Below are positions 1 through 11,509 of a stretch of 64,000 bases of DNA, piece after piece. Every line of letters begins with the position of its first letter. The first letter of the stretch is position 1. The notes under the pieces were generated by a model, which had not been told where the DNA came from, searched no databases, and worked only from the letters and a program-made list of their open reading frames with translations. Source of the stretch: Erodium maritimum. Taxonomy: Eukaryota > Streptophyta > Magnoliopsida > Geraniales > Geraniaceae. The stretch covers positions 124,961,203-125,025,202 of the forward strand of contig OY997588.1 in NCBI GenBank assembly GCA_963921825.1. The letters are read 5' to 3'. The translations under genes were made by a program, and so were the position numbers.

Positions 1-653
1 TACGTGTGGCTTCGCCGGGCCGAGCGGGTTGCTCTCGAAACCGTGCAAGTGTGTGAATTGCTTGTGTTGAGAATGCCTTGGATTTTTGAATGAGTGTGGC
101 TATACTTGTGAGTGTTGCTGTGTTTGTGGCTATGGTGATTTTCCTTGGTTGTTCCTTCGTTGTTGCCTCAATGTAGTAGTTTGTGTTGAGTTTATCTTGG
201 GTATCGTTAGTCTGGTGAGTGTCTGGGTAAAATGGGTATTGCTTTTGGAATGGTTTAAGTGTCGCATCGTTCTATCAACCCTTTTGATCAAACTTTAAAT
301 TTTGGAAAGGCTTTCTTTGTAAGTCTGTAATTAGGTGGATTTCGTGGCTTCTCCCTACTGAGCGTCAAGCTCACCCCTTATTATGTTTTCTACAAGTATT
401 AGCTATGATCTGGATTAGAGGGTTACACAGAGTTGGGGAGCTAGCGGAGGCCTGAGTTTATTTTGTGTTTCGTAGAGACGTACTGTTATTTTTGACTATT
501 GTATATGACTGAGCGTAGGACTCAGATTTTCAGCTTTGAATATTACTCTATTTATCTACAGCTCTGGACTTAATTATGTGTTTTAAACTGTTTTTCTCTA
601 CAAATCCTGGTTCACGTCTCGAGTCTGGTCAATACCGGATTTGGGGCATGACA
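1..653 (+). mobile_element. LTR (right part) of a Ty3/gypsy chromovirus-like element
   Basis: This stretch looks like the right part of an LTR in plus orientation. It ends at about 653 with GGGGCATGACA, the kind of terminus (GGGGYRTGACA or similar) common at U5 ends of plant Tekay/Del-type chromoviruses, and the left end lies outside the window. It abuts minus-strand integrase-like coding sequence abruptly at 654, so it appears to have inserted into, or recombined with, the neighbouring fossil. No gene is seen in it. The family is inferred from the end sequence alone. Confidence 0.5.
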
Positions 654-2057
654 CAGCCGGTCGACCACTACCCATACTGCATCGTGTCCCCTCGGCGATC
701 TCGGTAAACTGCACACGAAATCCATCATGACGTGCTCCCACTTCCATTGTGCAATCGGTAGTGGCTGTAACAATCCAGCGGGACGCTGATGCTCGGCCTT
801 CACTTGCTGACAAGTGAGGCACCTCGAGACAAACTCTACAACCGCTCTTCGCATCCTGCTCCACCAAAACTGCCGCCTAATGTCCTGATACATCTTAGTG
901 CCACCCGGGTGCACAACAAGACGCGAATGATGAGACTCTCTCAACACGTCGTCTCTACAACTGCGCGGTACAAACAACCCTCCTCGGTACCGTAAACCCT
1001 AATCAGCACCCTGCTCCCAGCCTTCCGCGTCAACACCACTCGCAATCCTCTCCCAGATCTCTGCCGCATCGGCATCCTCTGCCTACGCCTCTAACACTCG
1101 GGCAACCAGTGTGGGCTGAGCCACCAACGAACACATGGCCACACCGTTGAAAATCTCATCTAGTTCAAGCCCAAACGTGCTCAACTCTCCCATCATGTCC
1201 CACTCTCGAACTGATATACCAGTAAGGCAATGGATCAACTTCCTACTCAGGGCATCGGCCACAACGTTCGCCTTACCCGAATGGCAGAGTAGCTCGAAGT
1301 CGTACTCCTCAAGTAACTTCATCCACCGCCTCAAGCGCATGTTCAGGTCTCGCTGGGAGAAGATGTACTTGAGACTCTTGAGATCTGAGAACACCTGAAA
1401 TCTCTCGACATAGAAGTAATGTCGCCAGCTCTTCAGCGCGAACACGACCGCTGCCAACTCCAAGTCATGGGTAGGGTAGTTGCGCTCATGCGTCTTCAAC
1501 TGCCTGGAGCCATAGGCAACTATCTTCTCTAACTGCATCAACACACAACCCAGTCCCTCATCGGACACATCACAGTAAACATCATACCCGATCCCACGCT
1601 CCGGCACTATCAACATAGGTGCGGTAGTTAGACGATCCTTCAGCTCGGTGAAGGAGCGTTCACAATCCTCAGTCCACACAAACTCGACTCCCTTGCGCGT
1701 CAGGGCAGTCATCGGCGCGGCCAGGCGTGCGAAATCCTTAACGAATCGCCGGTAGTAGCCTGCCAAACCCAAGAAGCTACGGATCTCAAAGACACTCGTG
1801 GGCCGTGCCCACTTCGAAACCACGTCGATCTTCTCCGGATCGACCAGTATACCGTCCTGGGACACGACATGCCCGAGGAATTTCACCTCGGCAAGCCAAA
1901 ACTCGCACTTCTCCAAGTTGTCGTACAACTGGTGGGTGCGTAACAAAGTCAGAACTATCCTCAGATGCTCCACGTGTGCTTCCTCACTCGCCGAGTAGAT
2001 CAAGATGTCATCCACAGACACCATCACGAACTGATCTAAGTATGGTCGGAAGACCAA
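654..2057 (-). mobile_element. Ty3/gypsy chromovirus-like pol fossil (RT, RNase H, start of integrase)
   Basis: Minus-strand translations give a reverse transcriptase and RNase H block at about 2057-1083, with motifs such as [26 protein letters not shown] and [10 protein letters not shown] zinc-binding integrase start follows at about 977-654, with HPGGTKMYQDI and CLTCQQVK. These are typical of plant Ty3/gypsy chromoviruses. The fossil is broken and incomplete at both ends, cut on the left by the LTR at 1-653 and on the right at about 2057 by unrelated sequence. It is expected to be inactive. The domain assignment is firm; the exact lineage is inferred. Confidence 0.85.
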
Positions 2058-3845
2058 TTACTGTCCCAGATGTAATTGTGGTAACATCATCAACAACTTC
2101 AACATGATGTTTTATATTATCAACCATATTAAAAGAGATATTTCCCAGACATAGCATTGGAACAATTATGAAAAATACACCATCTTGATCTTCCTTGCTG
2201 ATATGATTAACATTAAGAGCACCCACAATAATAAGTAATTGCTCAGCATCATCTCCGAAATTTGCAAGGTTCAGGTTACTCAAGAGCTTATTTACCAGTT
2301 TCACCTCAACATTACAAGTGAACATTGCTCCATTAGTAAAACTCATCTTAATTACATTCATGCTTACTTTCTTTCAACCTATAATTCCCCGAACCATTTT
2401 TCAAGTGTCAAACACCATTCCTAAACCCTATACTACCCAAATCACAATGTACTTCGTGTTGGTAACCCAAATCCCTTTCTTTTCCACTCTCCTATCTTTA
2501 TTGTAACACGAGAAAAAACACTCCCACAACTCTTAGCTTCACCATAAATGTTAAACTTATTTCCTAAAGCTCTAAACCCCGTATCATCCCTCTTCAATAA
2601 ACATAACATATACTCATGTCTATAATTTCCATAACCATGTTTCCTCTCTTCATAACAAGATCTAATTCTCATGACATCAAACTTCAACACCATACACAAT
2701 TACAAACATTGTAAACTCTCATATAGACTAGCTAAAGTGTCAATACCAGCGCTCAACTCTGCAACGCCATTGTAGTGCAACACTAGGAGATGTAAGACTA
2801 AATCAGTCAATAGAGAATTTACCTCAATTTTGTCGAACCATAGTGTTTTGGGATTTTCAAGGAGTATAATGTGTGCGCTAGAAAATGTACTCAACTCCTC
2901 ATGATCAACAGTTATAAGCTCCTTAGCTCGATCTTCACTCCCACCTACAAGTTGCTCCTCCTCACCCACAATTGAATCATCTTTCATCTGAACATCCAAA
3001 TCCTTTTCCTCTATAACACCACATGCATTCAAGATGAATTTTTACCTTCACCATTTCTCAAATTCTTGACATTCACATGAACTTATTCACCCAAATTTCC
3101 ATTATTGGCTCTATCAATCTCCTCTTGCTTGCTTCTCAATTTTTGCCAATTGTTCAAATATGTAATCATCTATGGCTAGTTGTTGTGTTGCCCAAGTTTT
3201 CGGATTAGTCAACAATCTCTCCTGAAGTTTTTCTGCAACTCTTATATTTTTGAACACTTCAAAATGCCCAATAAATCGGCTATCACGGAATCACAGGCTG
3301 GAAGGTTTGGAAACAATTGAGATGATTCATGTGAGTGTGTAGTTGGTTGTATCGTGGATGGCCGTGGATGTGTGTTCATTTGTGTTTCATAGTGTTGTGT
3401 TTGGTAGTGGTTGTTGGGGATTGGTAGTGCATGTCGTGTTGGCTCGATGGTGAGAGTTTCGTGGTAAGGATTTGAAGATATTAGACACGACGAGTGAAGG
3501 AACACAATTTGGGGAATTTTTTGGTGGACAAATTTCAGTCATCGACCCATAACCAAACCCAGAATGAACAAATGAAGCTGAAGCAAAAATAGATTTACCT
3601 CGATCAACAGGTTCTCTGAGTGGATTACCATAATAATCGAAGCAATGGGAGGAGGGAACTTGAAGTATTGGAGCTTAAGCACGGAGAAGCAAGACTTGCT
3701 CGAATCCCTTGCATACGCCATCCATGGATTCCCGATTCTTCAAACCACATAGATGTGTCTCGCTCCGGATATCATCTACGGTCGATGGGCCTGAAAACAA
3801 TTTCACCTCTTTTCTTCCATCCATAACCCTAGGCGCCAAAATCAT

Positions 3846-3858
3846 GGCTCTGATACCA
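3846..3858 (-). other. tRNA-Met-type primer-binding site
   Basis: The minus strand reads TGGTATCAGAGCC, complementary to the 3' end of initiator tRNA-Met and used by many plant LTR retrotransposons. Its position one base from the LTR end supports the LTR call. Confidence 0.7.
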
Positions 3859-3859
3859 C

Positions 3860-4295
3860 TGTCACGATTACTACTATAATCGCAAGTAGTTAACAGCAAA
3901 CGAAGAAGAAAATAAGCTTGATTCAGCTCCTAACATACACAATTACAGCTAGATAGCTCTAAAAGCCCTTTTTCTAAGCTACTCTATCATTTAGCTATCA
4001 ATTCATTTCACAAGAACACTAATGAACCTCTCCATGTTTTTATCCTCAACTTCTACTAGTGATTGGTTTCTCTTTTGACAGCTGCACATCCCTCTCTCGC
4101 AATTACAAGACCACCACGATGAAGACCATGTTAGTACAGATAGTTCCTCCTGACGGTCTCTTTGTTCTTTATAACCACAACTCTTTTGTGAAACGCACCG
4201 TTTCAATAACCTTCTTTTCACCAAAATGCATCGTTCGATCCTTCGTTCTTTCCCTTTGGATTTTAGAATGGCTTGTAACAAATACAATCGTAACA
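3860..4295 (-). repeat. LTR of the 2058-4295 element
   Basis: The segment is bounded by TGTCACGATT on the left and AATCGTAACA on the right, which are near-perfect short terminal inverted repeats, and is about 436 bp long. The primer-binding site lies one base outside its left end, as expected for the 5' LTR of a minus-strand element. No second copy is seen in the window, so LTR divergence cannot be used for dating. Confidence 0.6.
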
Positions 4296-4779
4296 CAGCA
4301 ATAGAAAAATCTGGGATTTCAGGAAATCGAGGTACAATAAATAATTATTTTTAGAAGATTCTCACTTAGGGTTAGACTAGCCAATTATCCAACTGATGAT
4401 AATCCGTACTCCTTTCCAAATTGGTCCATCAAAAACCCAACAAAGGGACAATAAAAAAATCCTTGTTTTTGTTTTAGTTTGGGAAGAAATTTCAATGAGT
4501 GGGCGCTCCTCATTTTTTGGAGTCGGAAGATGAGAAGATTGCGCTCTCTCTCTGCTTCTCTCATCCATCCATTTCTTCCCTTTTTCACAATTCGGTATCC
4601 AATCTCTCTCTCTCATAATTTTTTTGAATCTTTCTGAATTCATTCATTGATTAGTACTTCTTATTTGGGTTCTGTTTTGTTCATTTTCAATTGATGCGTA
4701 CAGAGGTGGCCCTTCCTGAGCCCTAAATTGTCTGTTGTAATCACCCCAACCCAATTGGAGCTGATTGGTAGAGAATAAG
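4296..4779 (+). promoter_or_regulatory. Promoter and 5' leader region of the SEC14-like gene
   Basis: This is the roughly 480 bp between the LTR fossil and the inferred leader intron. It contains a pyrimidine-rich run around 4540-4620 with repeated CTCT, a Y-patch-like signal often found near plant transcription starts. I see no clear TATA box. The transcription start is probably within about 4500-4700, but this is inference. The LTR end sits within a few hundred bases of it. Confidence 0.35.
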
Positions 4780-5313
4780 GTATAAATTATAGTCAATTGT
4801 TTACATTTATCTTCTAATTTTTGGGTATAGCTAGATTGGAGATTGTGAATGCTGTATTGGCTTTTGGAAACCGTATGTAAATTGAGGTGTTTTCTTTGTT
4901 AATGGCATAACCTTGCTATTCTCTGAACTATATGTTTGGAAAGATTATGAGACCTAATTAATAAGGTGATATCGAGGTTTCTAATTCTATGGAGTGTAGC
5001 GTTTATATCAAGCAGGCGTGCCTTGTTGAATTCATTATAGGCCGTATTACTATTCATACATTCTCTTATCAGTTTACGATAATCCCATCTCATTTTATTG
5101 TGAGTGTTTTGATATAGAGGTGAGAAACATATGGAATCACCAATTTTTCTTCATATATTTACTGGGTATTTGATTTGAATTTAAAAATCATGTGAAACTT
5201 TCCTTTTCTTTTATTGTTTATGAATTTGATTTGAAACTCGTGATTTCCCATTCCATATTCTACTCTCATTATTTAGCAAAATGTTGGTCCATGAATCTAT
5301 GTAACCATTGCAG
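4780..5313 (+). other. Probable 5' UTR intron of the SEC14-like gene
   Basis: A donor-like AATAAG|GTATAA at 4780 and an acceptor CCATTGCAG ending at 5313 would remove the AT-rich stretch. The acceptor leaves a short leader before the ATG at 5345. This is inferred from splice consensus only; RNA reads would decide it. Confidence 0.45.
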
Positions 5314-5344
5314 TGATCTCTGGGTTTGACTGAAGTTGGACGTG

Positions 5345-7133
5345 ATGTCTTTCAAAAAATCACGAGAAAGTGCAACAGAGAAAATCTTGCCAATCCAAGA
5401 GCAAGAAGCCAAGGTATATATATAAATGTCATCATATTACTGCCATCTAAACAGAAGAGCGCTGTAAACTTAATACCAAAGAAGCCATGTGTTCCCTGTT
5501 TTTTGAACTGTGCGGCAAATTGGATCTTATGATTGAACATTCACCAGATGGTTGTAAATTATCTTTCACTGGTTTAATCGTTTTTTTTTCTTCAGATTAA
5601 TGAAGTGAGAAAGATAGTTGGTCCAGTTGCTGATAAGCTTCAACCCTTGTGCTCGAACGAATCAATATCAAGGTTTCTCAGAGCAAGGAACTGGAATACA
5701 AAAAAGGCTGCTAAAATGTTGAAGGATACCTTGAAATGGAGGCTCGAATACAGGCCAGAAAATATTCGATGGGTATGTATTTATGCTTTTTACACATATA
5801 CTTCTTCTCTTTATTATGCTCATTAGTTGAATGATCCCTTTTCATTTTTTTCAGGAACATGTTGCTAAAGAAGCCGAGACAGGAAAGATTTACAGAGCTA
5901 ATTACTTGGACAAGTCAGGAAGGACTGTCTTAGTCATGAGACCTGGCTTCCAGGTAGCATGGACATGTCAACATTATCTCTGTTCTTGCTTGAGTTACTG
6001 TTTTTTTTCAGTCGATTAATTACTTTTACTGTGTCAGAATACTGCGGCATCAGGTAGTCAGATAGGGTATTTGGTTTACTGCATGGAGAATGCCTTAACA
6101 CATTCAAACTCAAATCAAGAACAAATGGTGTGGCTAATAGATTTTGAAAGATGGAACATGTCTAGTGTATCGATGAAGGTCACTCGAGAAACAGCTCATG
6201 TCTTGCAGAACCGTTACCCTGAGAGATTGGGCCTTGCAATCCTCTATAATCCTCCCAAAATATTTGAATCTTTCTGGACGGTAAGTTGTTTTTAGTAACT
6301 CTCCACATTATCTACTGACTGATCTTGAGCAAGTTATTTCAAGGGATAATCTCACTCAGCTGCTCTTAAATATGCATCTTTCTCAATCAACTGCACAAAA
6401 GTTTAAAAAAATTGACAACTCCTTAAGCCCCAAATCCATCAATCCTGCGGTGTGAAATGACAAAAATACCGTTGGGGTAAAGTGAGACTGAAAAAACACG
6501 AGGGGATTTCCAGAAACTTTTCGAACTTATGGGTAGTTGGTTGAGAATGATGCATACTTGGAGGTAACTGAGTGAGGTTATCCCTTATTTTAATTCCATA
6601 TTTATCTGATTTGGGATGAGGCTGACTTGTGGACTCTTGCCATTTTTTTTGTCTTCCTTTCATGCATTTCCAACTATGTCTTGAAGTTCACAGGAACAAA
6701 CTTTTTGTTGCAGATGGTGAAACCGTTTCTTGAGCCCAAGACATACAACAAAGCGAGGTTTGTGTACTCCAACGACCCGCTGAGCCGAAACATAATGCAA
6801 GAGGTCTTCGACATGGACAAGCTGGAGTCTGTATTTGGCGGGAAAAACCCGAATGGCTTCAACTATGAAGAATATGCTCAGAGAATGAAAGAGGACGACA
6901 AGAAAGATGCTAACCATGGGAGCTTGGAGAGTCCCGCGCTGGCCTTCTCTGGATCACTGAGGTCAGAGTCAATGAATTCAGAGTATTATGATGAATCTTC
7001 TTCGCCCAATGATGAAGCGTCTTCAAATCTGTCTCTGCTCAATGTGGAAGTGAAGGAGGCGCCCAAGGGCTGCAAGGATGATGTGAAGAAAGAAGATGAG
7101 GATAAAAAGTTGCAGACAAGCAAGTCAGTTTGA
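5345..7133 (+). CDS. SEC14-like CRAL-TRIO lipid-transfer protein, 5 exons, 335 aa
   Basis: Exons join at 5345-5413, 5596-5772, 5855-5953, 6038-6280 and 6714-7133. All introns are GT-AG and in phase 0, giving 335 codons plus a TGA stop. Residues about 24-80 form the CRAL-TRIO N-terminal helical domain (SISRFLRARNWNTKKAAKML, then LKWRLEYRPE). Residues about 90-250 form the lipid-binding fold (YLDKSGRTVLVMRPGFQ, VWLIDFERWNMSSVS, ILYNPPKIFESFW, then VKPFLEPKT). The tail, from about residue 255, is acidic and serine-rich and ends lysine-rich. Proteins of this family bind phosphatidylinositol and other lipids and move them between membranes; this compact single-domain form resembles plant SEC14-like proteins without a GOLD or nodulin domain. 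The start chosen is the first ATG after the leader acceptor and gives MSFKKSRES. No key part is missing. Intron 4 carries a MITE. The specific ligand cannot be told from sequence. Confidence 0.92.
6343..6584. mobile_element. Mutator-type MITE in SEC14-like intron 4
   Basis: The 242-bp element begins GGGATAATCTCACTCAG and ends CTGAGTGAGGTTATCCC, which are inverted repeats. The flanks are TTATTTCAA on the left and TTATTTTAA on the right, an 8-of-9 match to a 9-bp target duplication typical of Mutator-like elements. It encodes nothing and lies wholly inside the intron 6281-6713. Confidence 0.75.
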
Positions 7134-7827
7134 GATTGTGAGGTCAGGTTCTTGTTGTGCTGTTTGGAGTTATCAATGCAGCTCTTATAAAGCAAGAGTG
7201 TACATAAGACCTTGCATCAAAATGTTGTACATGACTAATGTTCGTTATTTGTGATCAATTCTTAATGGTAGGCATGAGTTTACAATGAGATGTTTGCATC
7301 TATCTAGCAAAAGTTCATAGGGATGGATTTGAGTCGGGTTTTGCATTTACGGGCTGTGACTCGATCCATGCCTCAATTTCATCCTGATCGAATATGGTGA
7401 ATTCTCTTTTTATGTGGTTCAATTTGAAACATATATGACTTGACCCTGTTTGAAGACTTCAAATTATTCGCGTTAACTGTCACAATTAGATGTATGAGTC
7501 CCATCAGATTGTGATATTTTTTTAGGAGCATTGAGTCTTATCAGATTGAGATATATATTTTTATTGTTTATAAACTGTTTTAATAATTTAATTATTATTT
7601 TTGGTCAAATTATACTTCATTGCTATAAATTAAAAACGTTTTGAAACTGTATTTTTATTATGATTTAGTCAAACAAATTATAAACTTGATCAACTTATGT
7701 TTTATTTTTGTACAAACTACTAATGGGTTGACATTTTTATACTATTTGAAAAAAAAATCCGAACATGTTTTATTTATTTATAAATATGTTATAAGTTAAC
7801 TAATTTTTTTATGACACATTTTTTCAT
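7134..7827 (+). other. 3' UTR and AT-rich 3' flank of the SEC14-like gene
   Basis: The first 100-150 bases after the stop are the likely 3' UTR. The rest is AT-rich intergenic DNA in which I see no gene or recognisable repeat. Confidence 0.4.
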
Positions 7828-8183
7828 GGGTAAACTACAAATGCATACCCTGAAGTTGTCACGTTTAATCGATGATTACCCTGAAGTTTAAAGTTAACTG
7901 ATGCATACCCTGAAGTTACAACTTGTACTAAAAACCCCTTCTGTCAGCTAAAATGACGAAAATACCCTCAGTGTTTTTTAAAAATACAAATGAAGTGATT
8001 TTTTAAATAAAAATGAAGTCATTTAATAAGTAAATATATATATATATATAACAAAAGTAATTTTTAAATAATTTTTTAACATAATTATTGAAGTGTAGGT
8101 GAGGGTATTTTCGTCATCTTAGCTGACGGAGGGGGTTTTGAGTTACAACTCGTAACTTCAGGGTATGCATTTGTAGTTTACCC
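7828..8183. mobile_element. Mutator-type MITE with long inverted ends
   Basis: The element is 356 bp. Its first 20 bases are GGGTAAACTACAAATGCATA, and they recur inverted at its right end, which reads TATGCATTTGTAGTTTACCC. The motif CCCTGAAGTT is repeated several times inside both arms, and the centre is AT-rich with a short TA run. TTTTTTCAT lies directly left (7819-7827) and one base off the right end (8185-8193), a probable 9-bp target duplication blurred by the T run. Inside it GAGGGTATTTTCGTCAT matches a motif in the degenerate copy at 29489. Confidence 0.75.
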
Positions 8184-8313
8184 TTTTTTTCATTGTGGAC
8201 CTTTCCTAATTCGCCCCCATTCCTTTTAACTAGAAACAGAGAGGTCTTAAAAACTCGTCCCAAATAACAATAAACATTTCTTCAACGGTTAAACTTTAAT
8301 TTATCCAATATGA

Positions 8314-9409
8314 GAGCACACACAACAGGCTGGCCCGGATCGCGTCCCGCGGCCCGGCCCGTGTTTTTACGGGACGCGAGCCGTCCCGTTGTGGGATGGC
8401 TTTTTCGCGTCCTGCGGCTCGGTTTCACGGGACGAGGGACGCGCGTCCCGGGTCCGAAGGCCAGCCAATAGGAGGCCGCCATGTGGCGTTTCAGAGAAAA
8501 AATTCCGACCGTTGGGCAACGGTCGGAAACGGTAATATTTTTTTAATTAACAAATTTAATAATTTCTATCCATATAAATACCCCAACCCCATTCTCATCA
8601 CTAACCCATTCTCAAATTCCACTCTCTCATTCCCAATATCCTCGTGAAAAATGTCGGACGACGAAAATACCCGTTCACATTCATCGGATGACGTACAATG
8701 TAGGGCGGATGACGAACAACGTTGGGCAAGAAGGCTTCGAGAGGAAGGGGAACAACCTCAAGGACCAAATAACTGTCATGACGGAACTGGAACGATCAAG
8801 GTCCAAAGAAAACCTAGAAAGGACCCGCCTATTTCAACAGTTAACCGACTGGTGGCAACAATACTACGACAAATACAATGCCTTGGACGAAAAGGATACC
8901 TACAACTTCAACGAAGCCTAATTGGGACGGCACGATTCGTTGAAGTCTCGAATTTGAGAACTTATGGAAAATATTGAAGCTGAAATTAAAGCTCTTCAAC
9001 AAAAACAACCTCCACCACCACCACCACCACCATAGTGAGATGTATGTGTAATTGTATTCTTGAACTTGTATTTTGTTGGGGTTGTATTAAAAGAGGATTA
9101 ATAAAAGTTCAAGTTCTTTTTTATTCGTGTTAAATTTATTGATCATTATTTTATATTATCATTACTTATTTTTTCAGATTTATTTCAATTTTATATAATA
9201 TGAATTGTTTTAATAAAGAATTAAATAAAACAGTAAAATATCAATTAATTAATCAATCAGCACTCACTCACAATCCAAGACTCACTATTGTAAAACACAG
9301 TTTATTTTAAATCTTGTATCTCATTATTTTGTGCAGTCGACATCCAAATCTTTAATGTAAGCCTCTAACTCAAGCCCTTCTATTATACGTCTTTCTATGA
9401 TACATGCTC
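8314..9409 (+). mobile_element. Non-autonomous PIF/Harbinger-like remnant with a degenerate ORF
   Basis: The possible ends are GAGCACACACAACAG on the left and a reverse-complement-like CATGCTC on the right, flanked by TGA and TAA; this is weak support. Inside is a gene-like unit: a TATA box (TATAAATAC, about 8573), an ATG at 8651 starting MSDDENTRSHSSDD, then in other frames ELERSRSKENLERTRLFQQL, WWQQYYDKYNALDE and IEAEIKALQQKQ, ending in a proline run encoded by a CCA repeat at 9010-9033. Short proteins with such helical tails resemble the end of the Myb/SANT-like ORF1 of plant Harbinger transposons, and this copy looks internally deleted and frameshifted. No transposase is seen. Just upstream are a GC-rich stretch with repeated CGGGACGCG-like words (8330-8450) and an 11-bp-arm palindrome at 8503-8528. 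It could instead be a decayed host gene. Confidence 0.4.
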
Positions 9410-9832
9410 TAAGTTTATGAAACAAACCGTAGAAACATGAGACGAGAGAGAAGGGGCGCAACGTGTGTGACAACCACCAACGTGTGAAGATACCAAGAGG
9501 AGAATAATTGCCCTTCTTACAGAAACTGAGGAATCATTATTATTCCAATTTCCAACACGTCATTCTCTTATTATTTAAATCCAATTCTTAAGTAATTTAT
9601 TTTGTGGACTTCAACACCATCATTTTCTCATGTTCCTGTTGGTCCACTTCCCCCTCACTATTTTAATCCCAATTTTCCAATCTTAATCCTCAAATTATTA
9701 ATTATATCAATTATAAATATTAAAAAAATTACTCAATCAAACATAAGTCCCACCCATTTGAATGTTCAAACTCAACAATTAATATAGCTTAGCAAGTTAA
9801 CAATCCTAAACTATCTTTAAACAGCGTACACA
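9410..9832. other. AT-rich intergenic DNA
   Basis: I see no gene, RNA or clear repeat in this stretch. Confidence 0.4.
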
Positions 9833-9965
9833 CTTTTTTTTCTTTTTTTTGATCAACGAGGTTTATAGAAATCCAACCGAACCAAAGACTGGTATCAGAG
9901 GATGCTGCAAAGGCAACCGGATTACAAACTCACAAAGGAGCGCAAGAGGACCATATTAGAGTTAG
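9833..9965 (-). mobile_element. 3'-tail fragment of a LINE/SINE-type retroposon, minus strand
   Basis: The minus strand reads AAACCTCGTTGATCAAAAAA followed by a long A-rich run (plus-strand T run 9834-9850). Plant LINEs and LINE-dependent SINEs often end like this. The 5' boundary is uncertain and I found no target duplication. Confidence 0.4.
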
Positions 9966-11288
9966 TCCATCATCCCTCTTTCTTCTTCCCGCAGCCTCCA
10001 TATCCATTGAGTTCTGATACTCTCTCAACCTTTCTCCACGGTAGTTTTATCCATTTTCATCACTTCGCCCCCGGTTTTGTGTTGTTTCAACCGTGTTTCT
10101 GTACCAGTTTTGATGTTTCCGCCATAGTTCCATCATCGACGTCCTATGCGGCTTCACGCTCTCGCAACCCTGGTCTGGCGCCGACAGGGGTGAATCCGAG
10201 CCTCCCGACGGCTTCACGCTCTCGCAGCCCTGGTCTGGCGGCGACGGGGGTGAACCCGAGTCTCCCGGCCCAGTATATGCAACCGAAAAGTCTGATTCGT
10301 GGCGCCGTGAATCCCTCTCCTTCGATCACGGCGGTTGAGTTGGCCCTCTCCTCTCGGTGGGCACCGCTTCAAGATTGATCGCCGCAGCCGCAAGACCCTC
10401 TACCACCAAGACAGACGGATCTCGACAACGGAGGGCGACCACAACCGTTGGCCCTCCCGGATCTGAACGCCCCGTCGGGGCTAGCTCTCCCACCGACCAC
10501 CGACGTCCCGAGGGGCAATCCATATCCTGTGACCATGGGAGGGTCCGCTTCCTCTACATCAGCACTAATCGGAGCCCAACCGACGTTACAACCGCGAGCG
10601 GAACAAGCCGGCCAGCAGCTAATGAGTACTCCTGAACAGATGGAGAGTTTTCCTCGCGGGGGAAAGCAGAAGGAGTCGCGGGAAATGGGCGGAGGCCTAG
10701 GACCAAAGAGGCAGAAGCTGCTGAAGACCAAGCTCCGGGGCAAGGCCTATCAGAATCAAGGTCGTCGAGCACCTTATAAGCTGAAATGAACGCTGGGGAT
10801 CACAGAGGCGCAATCACCGAGGTTTCAACTCCGAGATGAGGAGGAAGTCGAGGAGGCACTGGACATGCGAGGACTGCAAAGCAGTCCCGCCAAGCATCAT
10901 GAGTCGACCCGGACTCTGAGGGGTAGACGAGTGGTGGCCTACCCCTCACGATCCAAGTCCGAGACTTGGATTGGAGCATAATATTGCAATGATGGAGATT
11001 CAGCTTTATTATTGCTTATATGCACTATCATTTTATCAGTACTTTGTTTTTTGGATTATGGTTTTATTTCTGTTGGACTTTGATTTTTATTTCGATCGAT
11101 TTGATCGTAGGGACACCTCTTTTTGTCTAGGATGTGAACTAGGCTGTTTCTACGTTTTCAGAGCACCGGGTGTCCTACGGGGGACTCGGACATATTCTGA
11201 TCTCAGGACTTTATGTCCCCCTTGTACTACTGCACTTTGCGTTAAAGTTTTTTAATGCAAGACCCTAAGATGCTTACCGTTCAAAAAA
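9966..11288 (+). mobile_element. GC-rich non-autonomous LINE-like retroposon
   Basis: The segment switches from AT-rich flanks to GC-rich open sequence (about 9966-10790), then to a T-rich 3' region ending GATGCTTACCGTTCAAAAAA at about 11288, a plant L1-type 3' end with an A tail. Open frames of about 113-158 codons occur in several phases; one in 10448-10789 reads MALPDLNAPSGLALPP. None has a recognisable domain and there is no reverse transcriptase. The left boundary and target duplication could not be fixed. Confidence 0.45.
10151..10270 (+). repeat. Two tandem 60-bp units
   Basis: The 60-bp units at 10151-10210 and 10211-10270 are nearly identical, each starting GCTTCACGCTCTCGCA. They keep frame and encode a 20-residue repeat with the core SRSPGLAATGVNPSLP. 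They lie in the GC-rich part of the retroposon. Confidence 0.8.
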
Positions 11289-11509
11289 AATACAGTTTAG
11301 CATATGTCTGTCCGTTTTATTTAACCAAACAAATACTTTCAAGGGCTAATAAGTTACCCCTTACTATTGATGCTTGACAGATAAATATCCTAAAACAACG
11401 AATACATAACTCGAATTAATATTTTATAAAAAGATCCATAATTCCATCTTTGTTCGTTAGTCTTTTTTTATAAAATGACAAAAATATCTTTGATTAGTAT
11501 AAAAAAAAA

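Larger units (their letters stand above)
2058..4295 (-). mobile_element. 5' part of another LTR retrotransposon fossil
   Basis: Reading on the minus strand, an LTR (4295-3860) is followed by a primer-binding site complementary to initiator tRNA-Met and then by about 1.8 kb of degenerate coding-like sequence down to about 2058. I do not recognise the product of this debris, although stretches such as AEKLQERLLTNPKTWATQQL look once coding. It may be gag-related, judged only from its place after the primer site. The element is broken with many interruptions, and its far end is missing where the chromovirus pol fossil begins. Confidence 0.55.

Noticed and set aside
10151-10270. Repeated units considered as a CRISPR-like or satellite array
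   Set aside because: Only two adjacent 60-bp copies with no spacers; a simple tandem duplication in a plant retroposon.
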